Shown: positions 1 through 11,535, counted from the first letter of the stretch. The stretch: DNA of 64,000 bases from Phellopilus nigrolimitatus (GCA_021029095.1 JAJOHG010000042.1:186001-250000), one strand, 5' to 3'. The notes: generated by a model from the letters alone, not told the origin. A program made the numbers and translations.

Positions 1-893
1 TTCTCAAAATAACCCAGATTTCACCCCACACGAAGCCTCCTAGACCGCGTTACGATGTCGAGACAAATATTTTTCAAGACCTAGATGCATCGCCTGTACA
101 TGTAAAGCTTAGTGGTGATGTATTGGCAGTCAACAATTTTGGACAACTTCTCCTGACATTCTGGAAGGAAAAACGCTCAGTCGTAATCCGTGGAGTATGT
201 ATATCTATCTGATGAAAGGGAATTGAAATTGACCAATGTGTTTCTGCTCAGAGTAATTTTTGCAGTGTCGATTTGGTAGACAACTATCTCATCTGCGTAC
301 AGGACGAGTCTGGAATCAAATCAGTTGTAGCCATTTTGCTTTCATCCATACACAACATTCTGCCCAGTGCCACCCAGACACCAAAGGAGCTGACACTTGA
401 TGACATTCCACATGTCAGATGCCCTGTGCCATCATCTAACCCTGACTGGATTTGTTATCAGATTAAGGCATCTGTTTGTACGTTTCACTGGAAGTCTGAA
501 GCTGAAAGGAAATCAAGGGGAATCAATATCACAGTGTCTCAGGTTGCAACAGAAACCTCTGGTCAAGCATTTTATGTGGATTCTTTTGTCTTGAAGACTC
601 CACTCTTATACAATGGCTTTCCACAACTCAAATGCCTCAAGAGCTTGAAGCCAGCCTTGGAACCCCAGAATGGTCCATATGGCTTGAGGATACCACAATC
701 ACAAGCCGCCTCAACATTGATTCGTTATTCCTCTCAGCCATTTCCTACATGGGCGCTTGCTACTTTCTCTGATGGGGAAAAGCTGGTGTTGCACAATTTC
801 AGACCAGCCACTTACTATATGAATTTAGACTTCTACAGTGGAGCTCTTAGCTTCCTGTCAAAGGACAGTCTCATCATCCAGCATTTTGACTGA
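1..893 (+). CDS. F-box-type protein, C-terminal part (copy A), cut by the window edge
   Basis: Two exons are visible. Codons run in frame from base 3 to 194, a 57-nt phase-0 GT-AG intron spans 195-251, and the last exon runs from 252 to the TGA at 891-893. No motif in this part names a function. The assignment comes from the second copy at 30286-31494, whose N-terminus has an F-box-like start and whose third exon aligns with bases 1-194 here (shared PHTK, GDVLAV, TFWKEKRSV). F-box proteins normally hold SCF ubiquitin-ligase substrates, and Agaricomycetes have large, fast-evolving F-box families. Copy A keeps the whole terminal exon that copy B has mostly lost, so it may be the functional one. 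The N-terminus lies outside the window. Protein family inferred; exon structure well supported. Confidence 0.65.
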
Positions 894-1200
894 AGGGTGT
901 CTTTCAGCCCAATTTAGTTTCCAGTAGACACGTAACTAGCCGTTCTTGTAGTACATTTATATATGGAATTGCTCTGTAACAATCTACAAAGCATCAGGCT
1001 ACAGACTTATAGTACCCCATTACGCACCCAGAGCGAAACAACTTTCTCTGTCCACCATACAGGTGGACTCCATAAATGTGCATCCATGTGTAATCAGCAA
1101 TCGCGTCAAAGGAGTGTGCGCAGTGCACGTCCTCCGATCACACAGTTCAAGTGCATATTCTAAGTTGACTATGCCTGATCACAAAATTCTGCACGCAGGA
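894..1200. repeat. 3' flank shared with 31495-31830 (segmental duplication)
   Basis: The sequence downstream of F-box copy A matches the sequence downstream of copy B in the same order, including short blocks such as ACGCACCCAGAGCGAAAC and ACTCCATAAATG. The duplication therefore extends beyond the gene into non-coding DNA. Divergence is substantial, with many substitutions and small indels, so it is not recent. Confidence 0.75.
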
Positions 1201-2581
1201 ATGAGGACAATACAATTACTGTGAGTTCACCATCCTGTTTCATATGTAGCTCAACCAACGTTCCTCGGCCTCCTGTATGGGCAGAATCTCTAAGCAAGCA
1301 GATGATGTCGCAGAAGCAGGGCAGGTATGTCTCCGCAATCGAGAGACCACAAATGCGTAAGTTGGCACTAGCTCTACGAGTTGCAGCATGAGATCGGAAA
1401 GACAACAGGGTAAGTATAGGAAGAGAGTCAGCAATCTCTTGCATTTGCGCCAGATGCACGTCTCCTGTCTCGCTGCCCAGCATTCCCTGGATTTTATATA
1501 AGTTGAGCGAGAGGTCCTCTCTGTCATCCCCTGGATGTATAAGAATTTATGTGTAGTTGCATGAGGCCCAAAGCCGAACTGCGTCGCGAGCGCACTCATC
1601 CACACCTCGAGACGCTGGCCAAGGAACCCAAGCACCAAACCTGAGACTGAGAATGAGATGTATAAATAAATCGGATCAATCTAGAGAGATCCGCCCGATA
1701 TTAGTGCATGAAAGTGAGTCCATATATAGGTTCATATACTGATCGAGGTCCATCATAGAACTGTTCAGCTCTAGATAGAGGGGGTGACTTGGGGCTCTTC
1801 GTTGCATGACGTACGGAGATGCAATGAGGAGCCAGGAGAGCCATCCAGCACCCCTGCGCCTAGGATCATTGGTTTTAAACTACACTCAAGTCAATGAACC
1901 AACTACGAGTGAGCAAAACAAATGATGTTAGGCGCAAGGGTGATGGTAGTGGCTCGACACTCAATTTCACATAGATGGGGAGTCTTTATAGGGCGAGCAT
2001 AGTAGAGTGAGAATGTGCCAGCTTCGTAGAGCAGATCCAGAGTCTTCTGGCATATTATCTTTACGTGAACGATGGCAGAAGTGCCTTGCTTTGCTTCCAA
2101 TAGGGGAGTTCAAGAGTGCATTCAGTCTATTTTCAAGGGAGTGCTATCAGGCGCCCTAGATTCTCCAAGTTGGCAATGGGAACGAGCCTGCACTGCTTGG
2201 GGGCATTTTGATCGTCGCGATGGTATTGGGGAATGCTGTACTCAAACCGGTTGTGCTTACGAAGCATCAGGCTGTACGCTGAATGAAATATCCAGTAGCA
2301 AGTAGTATGTGAACAACGGACAGTAGTCGACACACGACGCGAGAAGAGACACAATATAGCATAGACCACATACGCATATTCGAAGTCGCGGTGCGATAGA
2401 GACCAGAGATGATGAGAGAAGGCTATCGTGTGAGAGCTTGTACACGAGGCTGACGGCTGAGAGCTTATATCGTTTGAATACAGAAGCGTTGGCGGGGATG
2501 CAGTGTTGGAGAGTTGAGGAGATATGCAATCCTGTTGGGAAAATTACAAAAAAAGAGTATGACATTGAAGAGCTGCACCTA
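1201..2581. other. No confident gene; coding-like minus-strand remnant near 1169-1483
   Basis: On the minus strand at 1483-1169 a frame of about 100 residues looks protein-like (leucine-rich, with a GGRGTLVELH stretch), but it has no recognisable domain, start or splice context. It could be a scrap of an LRR or F-box gene. The rest of this stretch, up to the TA that flanks the fold-back element at 2580-2581, shows no gene. Confidence 0.3.
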
Positions 2582-4179
2582 CAGTGACTCACATATGTAT
2601 TGCACAGCCACACCCATTTTCGATTCTGCCGGTGTTGCACAACAACGAAGCAAAACATTTTACTTTTTTCTGCTGTATGCTATAGTGTACCTAGTCAGTA
2701 TATACTGCATAAAATTTCAAGTGAATTGGTGCAGCCGTTTTAAAGAAATACTGCACGCAAGTCGGAGGTGGCTGTGCAGTACTTTTGATGCTGGTCGGTA
2801 TCCGGCCTTGCTGGCTCTCCCAAAAATCAACATCTAAACCAACCTTCTCTGAAATTTGGGATATGATAAAGCATCCATTATGCCTTTCAACTGTGCCAAT
2901 TTCTCATATATTTCTGCTCTCTAATTTGTCTGGGTAGTCCTACCTATTCAGGGTATCCTTTCTGATATGGTTCCCCCGCACTGTGATTTCAAATCTGAGT
3001 GAAATGCCACCAAAACTGGCATACAATATCATGTTTGGAGTAGAAACATGGATGCACAGTTGTGGGGAGATTTAGCAGCTTTGTTTTGGAGTTACTTACA
3101 ACTCTTACTGAAAAATTGATGGGTTTGGCTTGGATTTTCATTTTTAATGGATTTTCTGGTGAAAACTAGCAAAATTAATTCTACCTTAAGTTGCTTCTGG
3201 GGTAGTCCTAAGGCTATAGCAATGGTATAGCACAAGTAGAAGTGCATCCCCATCTTCAATCCCTCCGAGGAATGGGGGAAATCTGTTCCATGTAATCGTC
3301 ACAATGAATAGTAACTGAGTTCTAAAAAAGCATGGGATTTCTAGAGGAAAAAACTGATTAGAATCTATTAATGAACTAAATATGATAAAATAGTGAGCTT
3401 ATATGGTAAACATACTGAACTGGTGTATCAGAAATCACAACTAATATATGCATATAATTGGATGATCACATGGAACAGATTTCCCCCATTCCTCGGAGGG
3501 ATTGAAGATGGGGATGCACTTCTACTTGTGCTATACCATTGCTATAGCCTTAGGACTACCCCAGAAGCAACTTAAGGTAGAATTAATTTTGCTAGTTTTC
3601 ACCAGAAAATCCATTAAAAATGAAAATCCAAGCCAAACCCATCAATTTTTCAGTAAGAGTTGTAAGTAACTCCAAAACAAAGCTGCTAAATCTCCCCACA
3701 ACTGTGCATCCATGTTTCTACTCCAAACATGATATTGTATGCCAGTTTTGGTGGCATTTCACTCAGATTTGAAATCACAGTGCGGGGGAACCATATCAGA
3801 AAGGATACCCTGAATAGGTAGGACTACCCAGACAAATTAGAGAGCAGAAATATATGAGAAATTGGCACAGTTGAAAGGCATAATGGATGCTTTATCATAT
3901 CCCAAATTTCAGAGAAGGTTGGTTTAGATGTTGATTTTTGGGAGAGCCAGCAAGGCCGGATACCGACCAGCATCAAAAGTACTGCACAGCCACCTCCGAC
4001 TTGCGTGCAGTATTTCTTTAAAACGGCTGCACCAATTCACTTGAAATTTTATGCAGTATATACTGACTAGGTACACTATAGCATACAGCAGAAAAAAGTA
4101 AAATGTTTTGCTTCGTTGTTGTGCAACACCGGCAGAATCGAAAATGGGCGTGGCTGTGCAATACATATGTGAGTCACTG
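2582..4179. mobile_element. 1.6 kb fold-back element with two 712-nt inverted arms, flanked by TA
   Basis: Bases 2582-3293 and 3468-4179 are reverse complements of equal length (712 nt) with only isolated mismatches seen by eye, for example one A/G difference near the outer ends. They enclose a 174-nt spacer that is itself weakly palindromic. The outer ends read CAGTGACTCACATATG and each is bordered by TA (2580-2581 and 4180-4181). A TA border and a CAGT start are typical of Tc1/mariner/pogo-type elements. No transposase is present; the two mirror-image 80-codon frames are products of the symmetry. A transcript through the element would fold into a hairpin of about 700 bp. Best reading: a large non-autonomous fold-back element. 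A head-to-head pair of elements is the alternative. Confidence 0.8.
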
Positions 4180-4429
4180 TAGGACTGTCATTGGAGAAGC
4201 AGGAGCTGGCGCACACCTCTGCTGGAGACCGTTCAGCGTTAACAACGATATCATTGTGGTCGGGAAGCATTCACGGACGAAGGGATGACCTCAGCTCCAA
4301 ACACAGATTTGGCGAGCCGTGCCGACATGCTGACGTCATCATGTTCGCTATGATCCGTCCACGGCGCACGCCCGCCCCTCTTCCGCGCCCACACCTGGCG
4401 AGAATACTTCGCGTTCCTCATCGAGTTCG

Positions 4430-4834
4430 ACTATCCTCTTCTGTGGCCCATACGACATCATTAACGAGACCGATCGTAACTTTGCGGACACCATGGACAT
4501 CGCTCGCCACGCCGCCTTCAACTTCCGCCCCGTGCTCTGCGGCTCCGAAACTGAGATAGCTGTCAGAGGCGTCGAGGGACGGCCCTTCCGCGTCGTCGCA
4601 GAAGCCTTGGACATAAACTCTTGTCCAGAATGTGTGCGGGAATACTGTCAGAGTCCTCATTGAGCGACAGGTGAGTGTCTCATCTTTGCGGATGTCTCTA
4701 AGTTTCGCGCAGGAAAGACATTCCGCCAACAAGCGTTCTTGGAGCATCAACGACGACACAGGCAAGCCCACTTCTTCGAGAGGATCTGTGTGTCTTCCGC
4801 GTCGGCCGGCCTGAACGTGCGGAAGCATTTGTAA
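4430..4834 (+). pseudogene. Unrecognised coding remnant with one likely intron
   Basis: Directly after the fold-back element is a GC-rich, protein-like stretch. One frame reads CGPYDIINETDRNFADTMDI and continues through PVLCGSETE to a TGA. Another frame runs MCGNTVRVLIERQ to a plausible GTGAGT donor near 4671, with an intron ending in GCGCAG. A downstream exon then gives KTFRQQAFLEHQRRH before a TAA at 4832-4834. The frames do not join cleanly, so the gene appears broken, possibly 5'-truncated near the element. I do not recognise the family. Confidence 0.35.
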
Positions 4835-4919
4835 GGGGTATACGTACCGTCTTATCCACCACTAAGTCGAGTTGAACTGTTCGTGCATACTTTCCGAATC
4901 CAAATCACCTACTGAATGC

Positions 4920-5440
4920 AGGGCTACGGAGCGTCATCTCGAAGGGCCTACAGTGGCGCGCCGCGGCCTCAATGATAGTTTGGTGCGTGCATGTTGTTCC
5001 TTCCTCTACGCGCTCAATATCCTTTGCCATGCGAGAACATCGGGAGGGTTAAAAGGCACATGTACACTACAGTATGTCCGCGTCTATTCGATCCTGCAAC
5101 ATGAAGTTTACATAGAAGTTTAAACGCAACTGAGATTTTTTGAATGTTGGATTGTGATGCCAAGATCAAAAGAGTACGAGGTTAGGCCAGACGATACTGC
5201 ACTAAGGGTGGAGAAAGGAGGGTGGATAGTGATGGAGAGCTGAAAATTATGGCGCGCGTGTTCGAGGTGGACAGAAACGAAAAGCCTGCGCCTGCTCTCG
5301 CCGACCGTTGTTCTACCTCTTCGCCGGAAGCGCGCAAGTCCTTCGGCTCACCCAATTGCAGAGAATACTCCGAACGAGGCCAGCCGCGACCTTCGCCACG
5401 AATGCTCTTGAATCCCGACAGCTTTGCTTCCCGCCCCATG
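4920..5440. repeat. Dispersed repeat, copy 1 (partner 29450-29985)
   Basis: This segment and 29450-29985 share ordered blocks: a TCATCTCGAAGG motif, a TATGT(A)CA..TGTCCGCGTCT block, AAGTTTAAAC(G/A)CAACTGA, the GAGAAT(A/T)CTC(C/T)GAACGAGG block and CTCTTGAATCCCGACAGC. The two copies differ by an insertion or deletion in the middle. No reading frame is conserved across both, so this is more likely an untranslated or transposon-derived unit than a protein domain. Confidence 0.7.
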
Positions 5441-5463
5441 TGAACAATCCTCTACAGACTACG

Positions 5464-5754
5464 ATGTTCTTCCCAAATTCAGATGACTTCGTCGAGTACT
5501 ACCACCCTGTCTTCGGGTTTGCACTTGCAGCTGTTCTGGGTTACTGCTATAGATTCATTACTCTCGGTTATACATCTCGAGTGCTACTCGGGTCAACTGG
5601 TAGACATTCGCAATTTCTGGGATTTACAATGCAGGGCCTGCCAATTCTGTCCTCCACATAAATGCCTCGCGCGAGGACGCCGGATCATCCAACTGGTACG
5701 CCGACTATATGGTCTTTCTTCTCACTCTGAGTGTAGCTGCACGTAGCTGATGCT
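5464..5754 (+). pseudogene. Short coding-like scrap, family unknown
   Basis: An ATG at 5464 opens a 65-residue frame (MFFPNSDDFVEYYHPVFGF) containing a hydrophobic stretch. A second frame just downstream reads NASREDAGSSNWYADYMV followed by a hydrophobic run and a stop. The two look like pieces of one membrane or secreted protein separated by a frameshift or an unseen intron. I cannot name it. Confidence 0.25.
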
Positions 5755-6732
5755 TGTCGGATGGTCACATCACTTTGCGCAAAACAATGGACGCAAACGG
5801 TTCAACTGTAATCTCGGCGCAATAGTCTGCAAAATTTGCCGGTATGCGATGCGGCTCAATTTACGGTGTTTGTGCAGATACTCTGGTCAATTTGAAATCT
5901 TGCGCCGCCGTCTCCGCTTCTCCGTCACTCATGCATATATATATTCGGCGCAAAGTAGACATATCTGAAATACCATTAGCCATTTGGAATATGCATTTTC
6001 ACTAGTTTGAGCAACTATACACTTTGATCACGGTATTTGTAACTATTCAAGTGCAAAGCGCAGAGAAGCACTGCCTGCAAGTTCGGGTACCTCACGGGGT
6101 CGCACCTACTCCGAAAACATTTGACGCATATATTCAAATAGTACGTGTAGTCATTATCTCGTTTGACAAGTTTTTTTGCTAATATACCTTGGCATAAACT
6201 TGTGCTCTTCTCTCATGGTTTTTCTTCAATTATTGCAGATTTGATGTGTCCTTGTTACCCAACTAAGTCTGAGAAAGCTGATACGATTTATCTTCCCGCA
6301 GATCCATGGAATTTCCTGTATAATCTAAGTCCATGGAGTGTATTCATAAGCGCGTTTCCAGCTAGCAAAGGTATTAGTCTGTTGTCAAATGCATACAGCC
6401 CGTCGTTTTTCTAAATAAGTAACAAGGCCGATGAATAGCAGTAGGATTTTCAAACCGTTTGCACGCCGTTCAGTGAAACAGTCATTCATGGCACCGGTCG
6501 AATATCTGCTGGTGGCACGGCATTTGAAAACTTCTATGCTAAGTTTGCATCGGTGATATTCTCGTGAATTATCTCAGCTCTAGAACACAAATAAATACTT
6601 TTTCAGTGCTGTACAAAGCGAGCAGAGCGGAAGAGTTGTCCTTCAGAAAAGCACAGACAAGAAACTCGCAGATACAAATCACACACCCAGAGAAAAGCAG
6701 CACAAACTCTCATATTTTAAAGACAGCGTATA
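5755..6732. other. No gene recognised
   Basis: This is an AT-richer stretch with only short, low-complexity frames. I see no transposon ends, RNA gene or splice pattern. The last ~150 bases are presumably the upstream region of the following gene. Confidence 0.5.
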
Positions 6733-7574
6733 ATGGTACTTGACCCCTCACACCCGGCTGCGAATAATATTACTGACATATAAATCAGTCTCGAAATGCA
6801 AGCCCAAGCGGCCACTCAAATGCAAGTAGTAAGGGATCAGCTGGAAGCAGAGGGTCAAATGTTTCTACTCCAAGCAAAAAATCCGATGGTTCTTACTATG
6901 AAATTGTTTATGAAGGTAAAGAATAGTATCGCGAAAAATTCTACGCCTTGTTCGTCGAGGAGTTCGCAATTGCTTGCATTCCACAAACGAAAATCAAAAA
7001 GAAAGATGCAGAAGGAAAACCCATTGAAAACTTATTTTTGATGCATTGGTCTCTACGTGCTGTTTATACGGGTGTTGTTGCAGAAGATGAGCAAGGAGAG
7101 GCGACAAAGACAAAGAAGTCGTGCGTGGTCTTTGATACTTACAAGCTTAAACATCCGAAAAAACAAGGAGCATATATCTTCAAAGTCTCGTACGTGTTTT
7201 GGATTTTCGCATCATTGAATATAAGTAAATAAATACTTCGTTATTATAGTGTAACACCAAGAAATGATGTTTTCTCCCCTAAAGCGAAGGAGGAATGTAG
7301 ATTTGAAGCTAAAGTTCTGAAGGCCAAAGAGAGGAAGATCAAAGTCGGGGATGTTGTCAATCTGATCAGAGATGAAAAGCTTCATCAATATGTGCCTGAT
7401 GAATATGGTTCTGGATGTTTGAAGTGGACCAAAACCGTACTGGATCACATCGTAGCCAAAGGATGGGTTGCAAAAAATACAGCAACCAAGTTTGACAAAC
7501 ATGTCAAAACCCTTCAGGATAAGCATTTAGAAGAATACTGGGTTCCAGACGACAACGGCACATTCGAGAAGTGA
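6733..7574 (+). pseudogene. Short fungal-specific protein of the GxGCxxW type, with an in-frame stop
   Basis: A model with a one-codon first exon (ATG 6733-6735, intron 6736-6788) enters a Ser-rich N-terminus (SRNASPSGHSNASSKGSAGS). It then meets an in-frame TAG at 6924-6926 inside YEGKE*YREKFYALF. The frame continues through LMHWSLRAVYTG, an intron from about 7187 to 7250, and a last exon to the TGA at 7572-7574. That exon holds the family core GSGCLKWTKTVLDHI and ends with EEYWVPDDNGTF. The gene at 40397-41471 shares this core and ending. The pattern resembles the small fungal proteins Pfam groups as DUF7770 (from memory). No short intron I can draw removes the TAG while keeping frame, so this copy is probably broken; a sequencing error remains possible. 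Confidence 0.6.
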
Positions 7575-7638
7575 CGAGTCCATATAAACCACATACATAG
7601 TAAACGAATCGAGAACTAAAGTATGTAGATCCATGTTT

Positions 7639-10600
7639 TTAATGAATCGCATTTCCTGCAACTTTAGGTCTGTGAATAAGCTGAAAACTATGATGAGATA
7701 GAAAACGAAAGTATGTCAGTGTTAGAACTACGATCATATACAACACATTAAAAGGCACATTGATATATACACTTCTGTCTATCGAATAAAAAAACGAGAC
7801 GCACGACCAGAAAACATTTAAAAACATCGAGTATATGTGGTTAGCCAAACGAAGCGCCCTCCCAGCCAGAGAGGCTATGTCAGAATTGTATTTGGAACCG
7901 CGATCGAGGAATCCAGATTGTTGCATAAACACGTGCCACGCCTCCGCAGACGCAGCATCCGTAACCTTGCCCTCGCGTTGACTGTGCGCCACCTGGTCGC
8001 GGTAGATTATAGGAGCAGACGAATCACGGAGCGCCGTAAGCGTGTCCAACGCGGGGTCCATAAACGTGGATATCTCCCGGTCAGGGTAGGTATGGTCGAA
8101 GCCCATGCCTAAGTTCCTGTCGCCAGTCGAAACGAAGCTGGAACTGGGACCGTCAAAGGATGGATGGGACGGAGGGCACTCTGCGCATGGTCCTTGAATC
8201 ATGCATGTTGTGTCTGACCACTGCTGCTGTTGCTGGAACTGCGGGTGCGACGCAAATTGCATGGCGTTCGCACGTTTCTGCTCCAGCTCGGCCGACAAAG
8301 TCTGTGTCACAGTCCATCTCAGCATCTGGAAAGCTAGAGCTCGAGGCACGCCCATAGGTCCAGGCCTCGGTCTGGTTGTATGCTTGAGCCGCTCCCTCGT
8401 ACCCCGTGAAACCCCTATAAGTATCTCTGCCGGCCCCGGTAGTCACGGGTACTTGAACAAGGGAGCTTGAAGGCGTGTCCGAAATTTGGCCTGCCCTCAC
8501 ACTCGAGCCCCTACCTGGCCGCTCTCGAGTATTTGCCATTGCCCTAATGTTCCTCGAAGAAGGCTCGGAAGTAGATGTAGACCTAGAATCAAGCCCAGAT
8601 GCCGATGACGAGCTCTCCGGCGAAGCTTCGCTCGAGAGCGACGACGTAGAAGCTGAAGGAGAAGACATGTATGTCCGCGCGCTTGAGTTGCGTTGCTCGA
8701 CGACCCGTGTTGTTCCGCGTAGGATGTGCAGCTCTGCGCCCGCCCCGTCATATGAATCGGCGTCGTATCGGGTAACTGGCACGCTCAGGCTGTGCCGAGG
8801 GAATTGCGTATGGTCGATGGAGGTGTCGACTTTGGTTCCACTTCTGTCTCAGGTTCGGCGCTGCCCTCGACTCCGGGCTGAGAAGAATTGGATATGTGAG
8901 ACTTGTAAAGCGCGTGTTGCGCCTTTCCGTGTATCCGCAGAAGGAATGGCTGTTATAAAAGGATCGAAAAAAAAAATAAGAATAGGCAGCTACGGCGGAA
9001 AGGAGGGAGACATACCAAGCATCGTTTTGCAACAGGATGAGCTGTTGTCTGCTCGAAGAGCGTAATTGTAAGTTCGAGCTCAACGAACGCGGACGACGCA
9101 AAGCTGATCATCGCTCCGCGAGCGACAACAGAGCCTACAACGACCTATGCAGGAGCAATATTCGTCAACACACTTTCAAAGACCCTGGAAGAGGGAGAAT
9201 AAAACGTACTGCACATGTCACCGCAAGTGTCCAGATATCCCATACGCGGAGAAACACGAGTTGGAGACGGTCATAGTGATTGCGAATTATCTCAAGTATG
9301 CGTGTCGCGCTGCAGTACGTGGCGAGGAACGATCGCGCGAACGGGCTGTGCAGCGGGTCGCACGGAGATTCAAGCATCGCTCGCGCGAAGAAATTACGAT
9401 GTATATGCAGCAGGGCTAATACGTACACGATAGTGTGAAGACACGAGCCAGATTTTAGTCTAAGAAGACAAATAGTAAAATACAGCGACGCACACGTGTC
9501 TTTGTACCATACCGTAACCAACGGATGGAGAAAGTTGTTTCGCGGGATGAAGTTGGGCTTGGGAACGTCCTGCATTGAAGGCCGCGTGAGCGGGACCGTG
9601 TCGAAGTCGCCCACACGTCGGTCGAGCTCAAGGATCTCGGAGTAGCGCAGGGGGCGCGCAGTGCAGAGTTTTTCGGTCAGGTGAGGTAGAACGTCCCGCC
9701 CGAACCGGTAGCGCCAGTACCGGACTGCCCGTAATAGATCAGGAGGAATTAGTATTTTTATATTTCGTTGAGAACGCACCGCTCTGGATTATATTCCCAT
9801 TTTCGTCGATGATGGCGCGGTCGTCTATCGGGAATTCACAGTCGACTACGCTTGCGGGAAACACTGGGGGCCGCCCGGTATCTAGACTCTGAAATAAAGC
9901 ATATTAGGCCAATAAGAATCGGGCAAGACGAAGTCACTTCGCAATAAGAGTCAGGTAACTACCTGAAAGTGGTCGATCAAATAGATCTCCCAGAATGTGC
10001 TTCGTCGGCGTTGGACCATGTCCGGTCCGAGCTTCCAGGGTACAGGATCACGATCTGCAGAGAAATCAACATACAGCGTTCCTCAGAAAGGACATTATCT
10101 TAGAGTGCAGTAAGACTTACGCAGCCCGATCTAAGTCAAAACGAGTAAGAATCGACACCGATAGGTAAAGTTAGCATGCACTCACACTCGAGGCGAGAGT
10201 AAGACCGAGGGAGATGAGCTTCCAGGCTGCCTCCTGCGCTGTGTCGAAACCTTCGCTATGCGCAGCATAAACCTCATATAATCCGAGGAGAATGATGGCT
10301 TGCGTGCCAGAAAGTGACGCCCCGATATGAAAGAGGCCGTCCAGAGATAGCGTGGCACGTGCGAGTTCGCTATACCTCTCCGCTTCTGGGTTGCACGGCG
10401 GCTGGGTGAGGTCCGCAGCTGCGCCGCAGGCGAAGATAGCTAGGAGCAGGGTGAGATCGTGCAAGCAGTCCGTTGTGGGATGATGCTGGTGATAGAAAAG
10501 GGGCACGAGCTCGCAGACGACCTGCTGCCGGTCAACGGGTGTGACCGACCAGGAAAGAATGGTGAAATAAGCCTCGTATAGCGCGGTCGCTCGTTCTAGC

Positions 10601-11535
10601 GGCGGGAGTTGCGCGATGATCTGCTCGATGAGCGTCTCGCGCGGAAGGTGCAACGGCGCCAACGGCCACAGAGTGCTTGTCTGCGCAAGCCAGGGAGGAA
10701 AACTAAACCTCTTGTGACTAACCGGATTGTGCGAATCGAAAAGTTCCTGAGAAAAGATACAAGGTGAGGCGAAACTTGGGCGGATGAGGAGCGAAAGTCA
10801 CCATGAGAAATGATTGCTGGAAAGAAAGATTGGTCAGAAAAAGAACGGAGCAGTAAAGCAACTGCATACCTCCGTTGCCGACGCGCCCAGGAAACGCATC
10901 GACGTTCCCTCGCTCACTGACAATGTTCCGAACGCGTCACATATTCCCTGCTCTTCCTCATCCACGGGCTGAGGCGCGACGCCCTGCTTGATCGTGAGGA
11001 GCTCTGGGGCGAGAAGTGGGTGAGATGCGAGGCCACGGGAACTGGCGGCGCTTTCAACCTGAAGCGCGTCCTCGAGCGCTCGGATGCGCTCGCTCATGGA
11101 AACGAGCTTGCGCTGGTCGCGCTCGGTGTCTGGCGTAGAAGACGCGAGGACGAGACGCGTGGCTGGAGTGCTGGCCGGGACAAACCCTGCAGAGACCAGA
11201 TCATGACGGGAAGTGAGACTGCAAAAACACATAATTACCTGTTGGGCAAGTGGCTAAGCATCCCCGCCGGGTGCAAGACGAACATGGCACCTGTCATTGT
11301 TAGTCGATAATACGCTCTTTGTTGCATAGATGACGGTTTCTGACCTTTTTATCGCACTTCAGTTTCAACCTAGATACGGTTAGCACATAACTCAACTACG
11401 AAAGACAAGTAAGCACCTGTGACACTCTGCACATGAGATTTTCCCCCGCATCCTTTTGAGCTCGAGCTCGCGATCGCGTACTCTGCGGAGCTCAAGGCTC
11501 GACGCGTCGATAACATCTTTTGCAGCAGGCGGCAT
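7639..11535 (-). CDS. Zn2Cys6 fungal-specific transcription factor
   Basis: The start ATG is at 11535. Spread over the first three exons is a complete binuclear zinc cluster, C-x2-C-x6-C-x5-C-x2-C-x8-C (residues about 35-63, CAECHRLKLKCDKK then CSSC), followed by a linker with a coiled-coil-like MSERIRALEDALQ. Exons at 10757-10180 and on to about 9020 give the middle homology region of fungal regulators (LLAIFACGAA, then RRRSTFWEIYLID, DTGRPPVF, and LLHIHRNFFARAM). It should act in the nucleus as a DNA-binding regulator; targets are unknown. The distal frame ends with WHVFMQQSGFLD, a familiar C-terminal motif of this group. Two frame changes, near 8850-9000 and near 8300-8360, are not explained by convincing introns, so the C-terminal third may be damaged or misassembled. 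The start and zinc cluster are solid; the 3' end is uncertain. Confidence 0.85.

Noticed and set aside
2514..4166. Two identical 80-codon proteins on opposite strands within the fold-back element
   Set aside because: They are mirror images produced by the inverted repeat. They have no codon bias, domain or start context, and the element border falls inside the longer frame.
2582..4179. Palindrome as a simple assembly fold-back error
   Set aside because: Not excluded, but both flanks differ, both ends carry TA plus the same terminal word, and there is a distinct spacer. A transposon-type insertion explains all three without an error.
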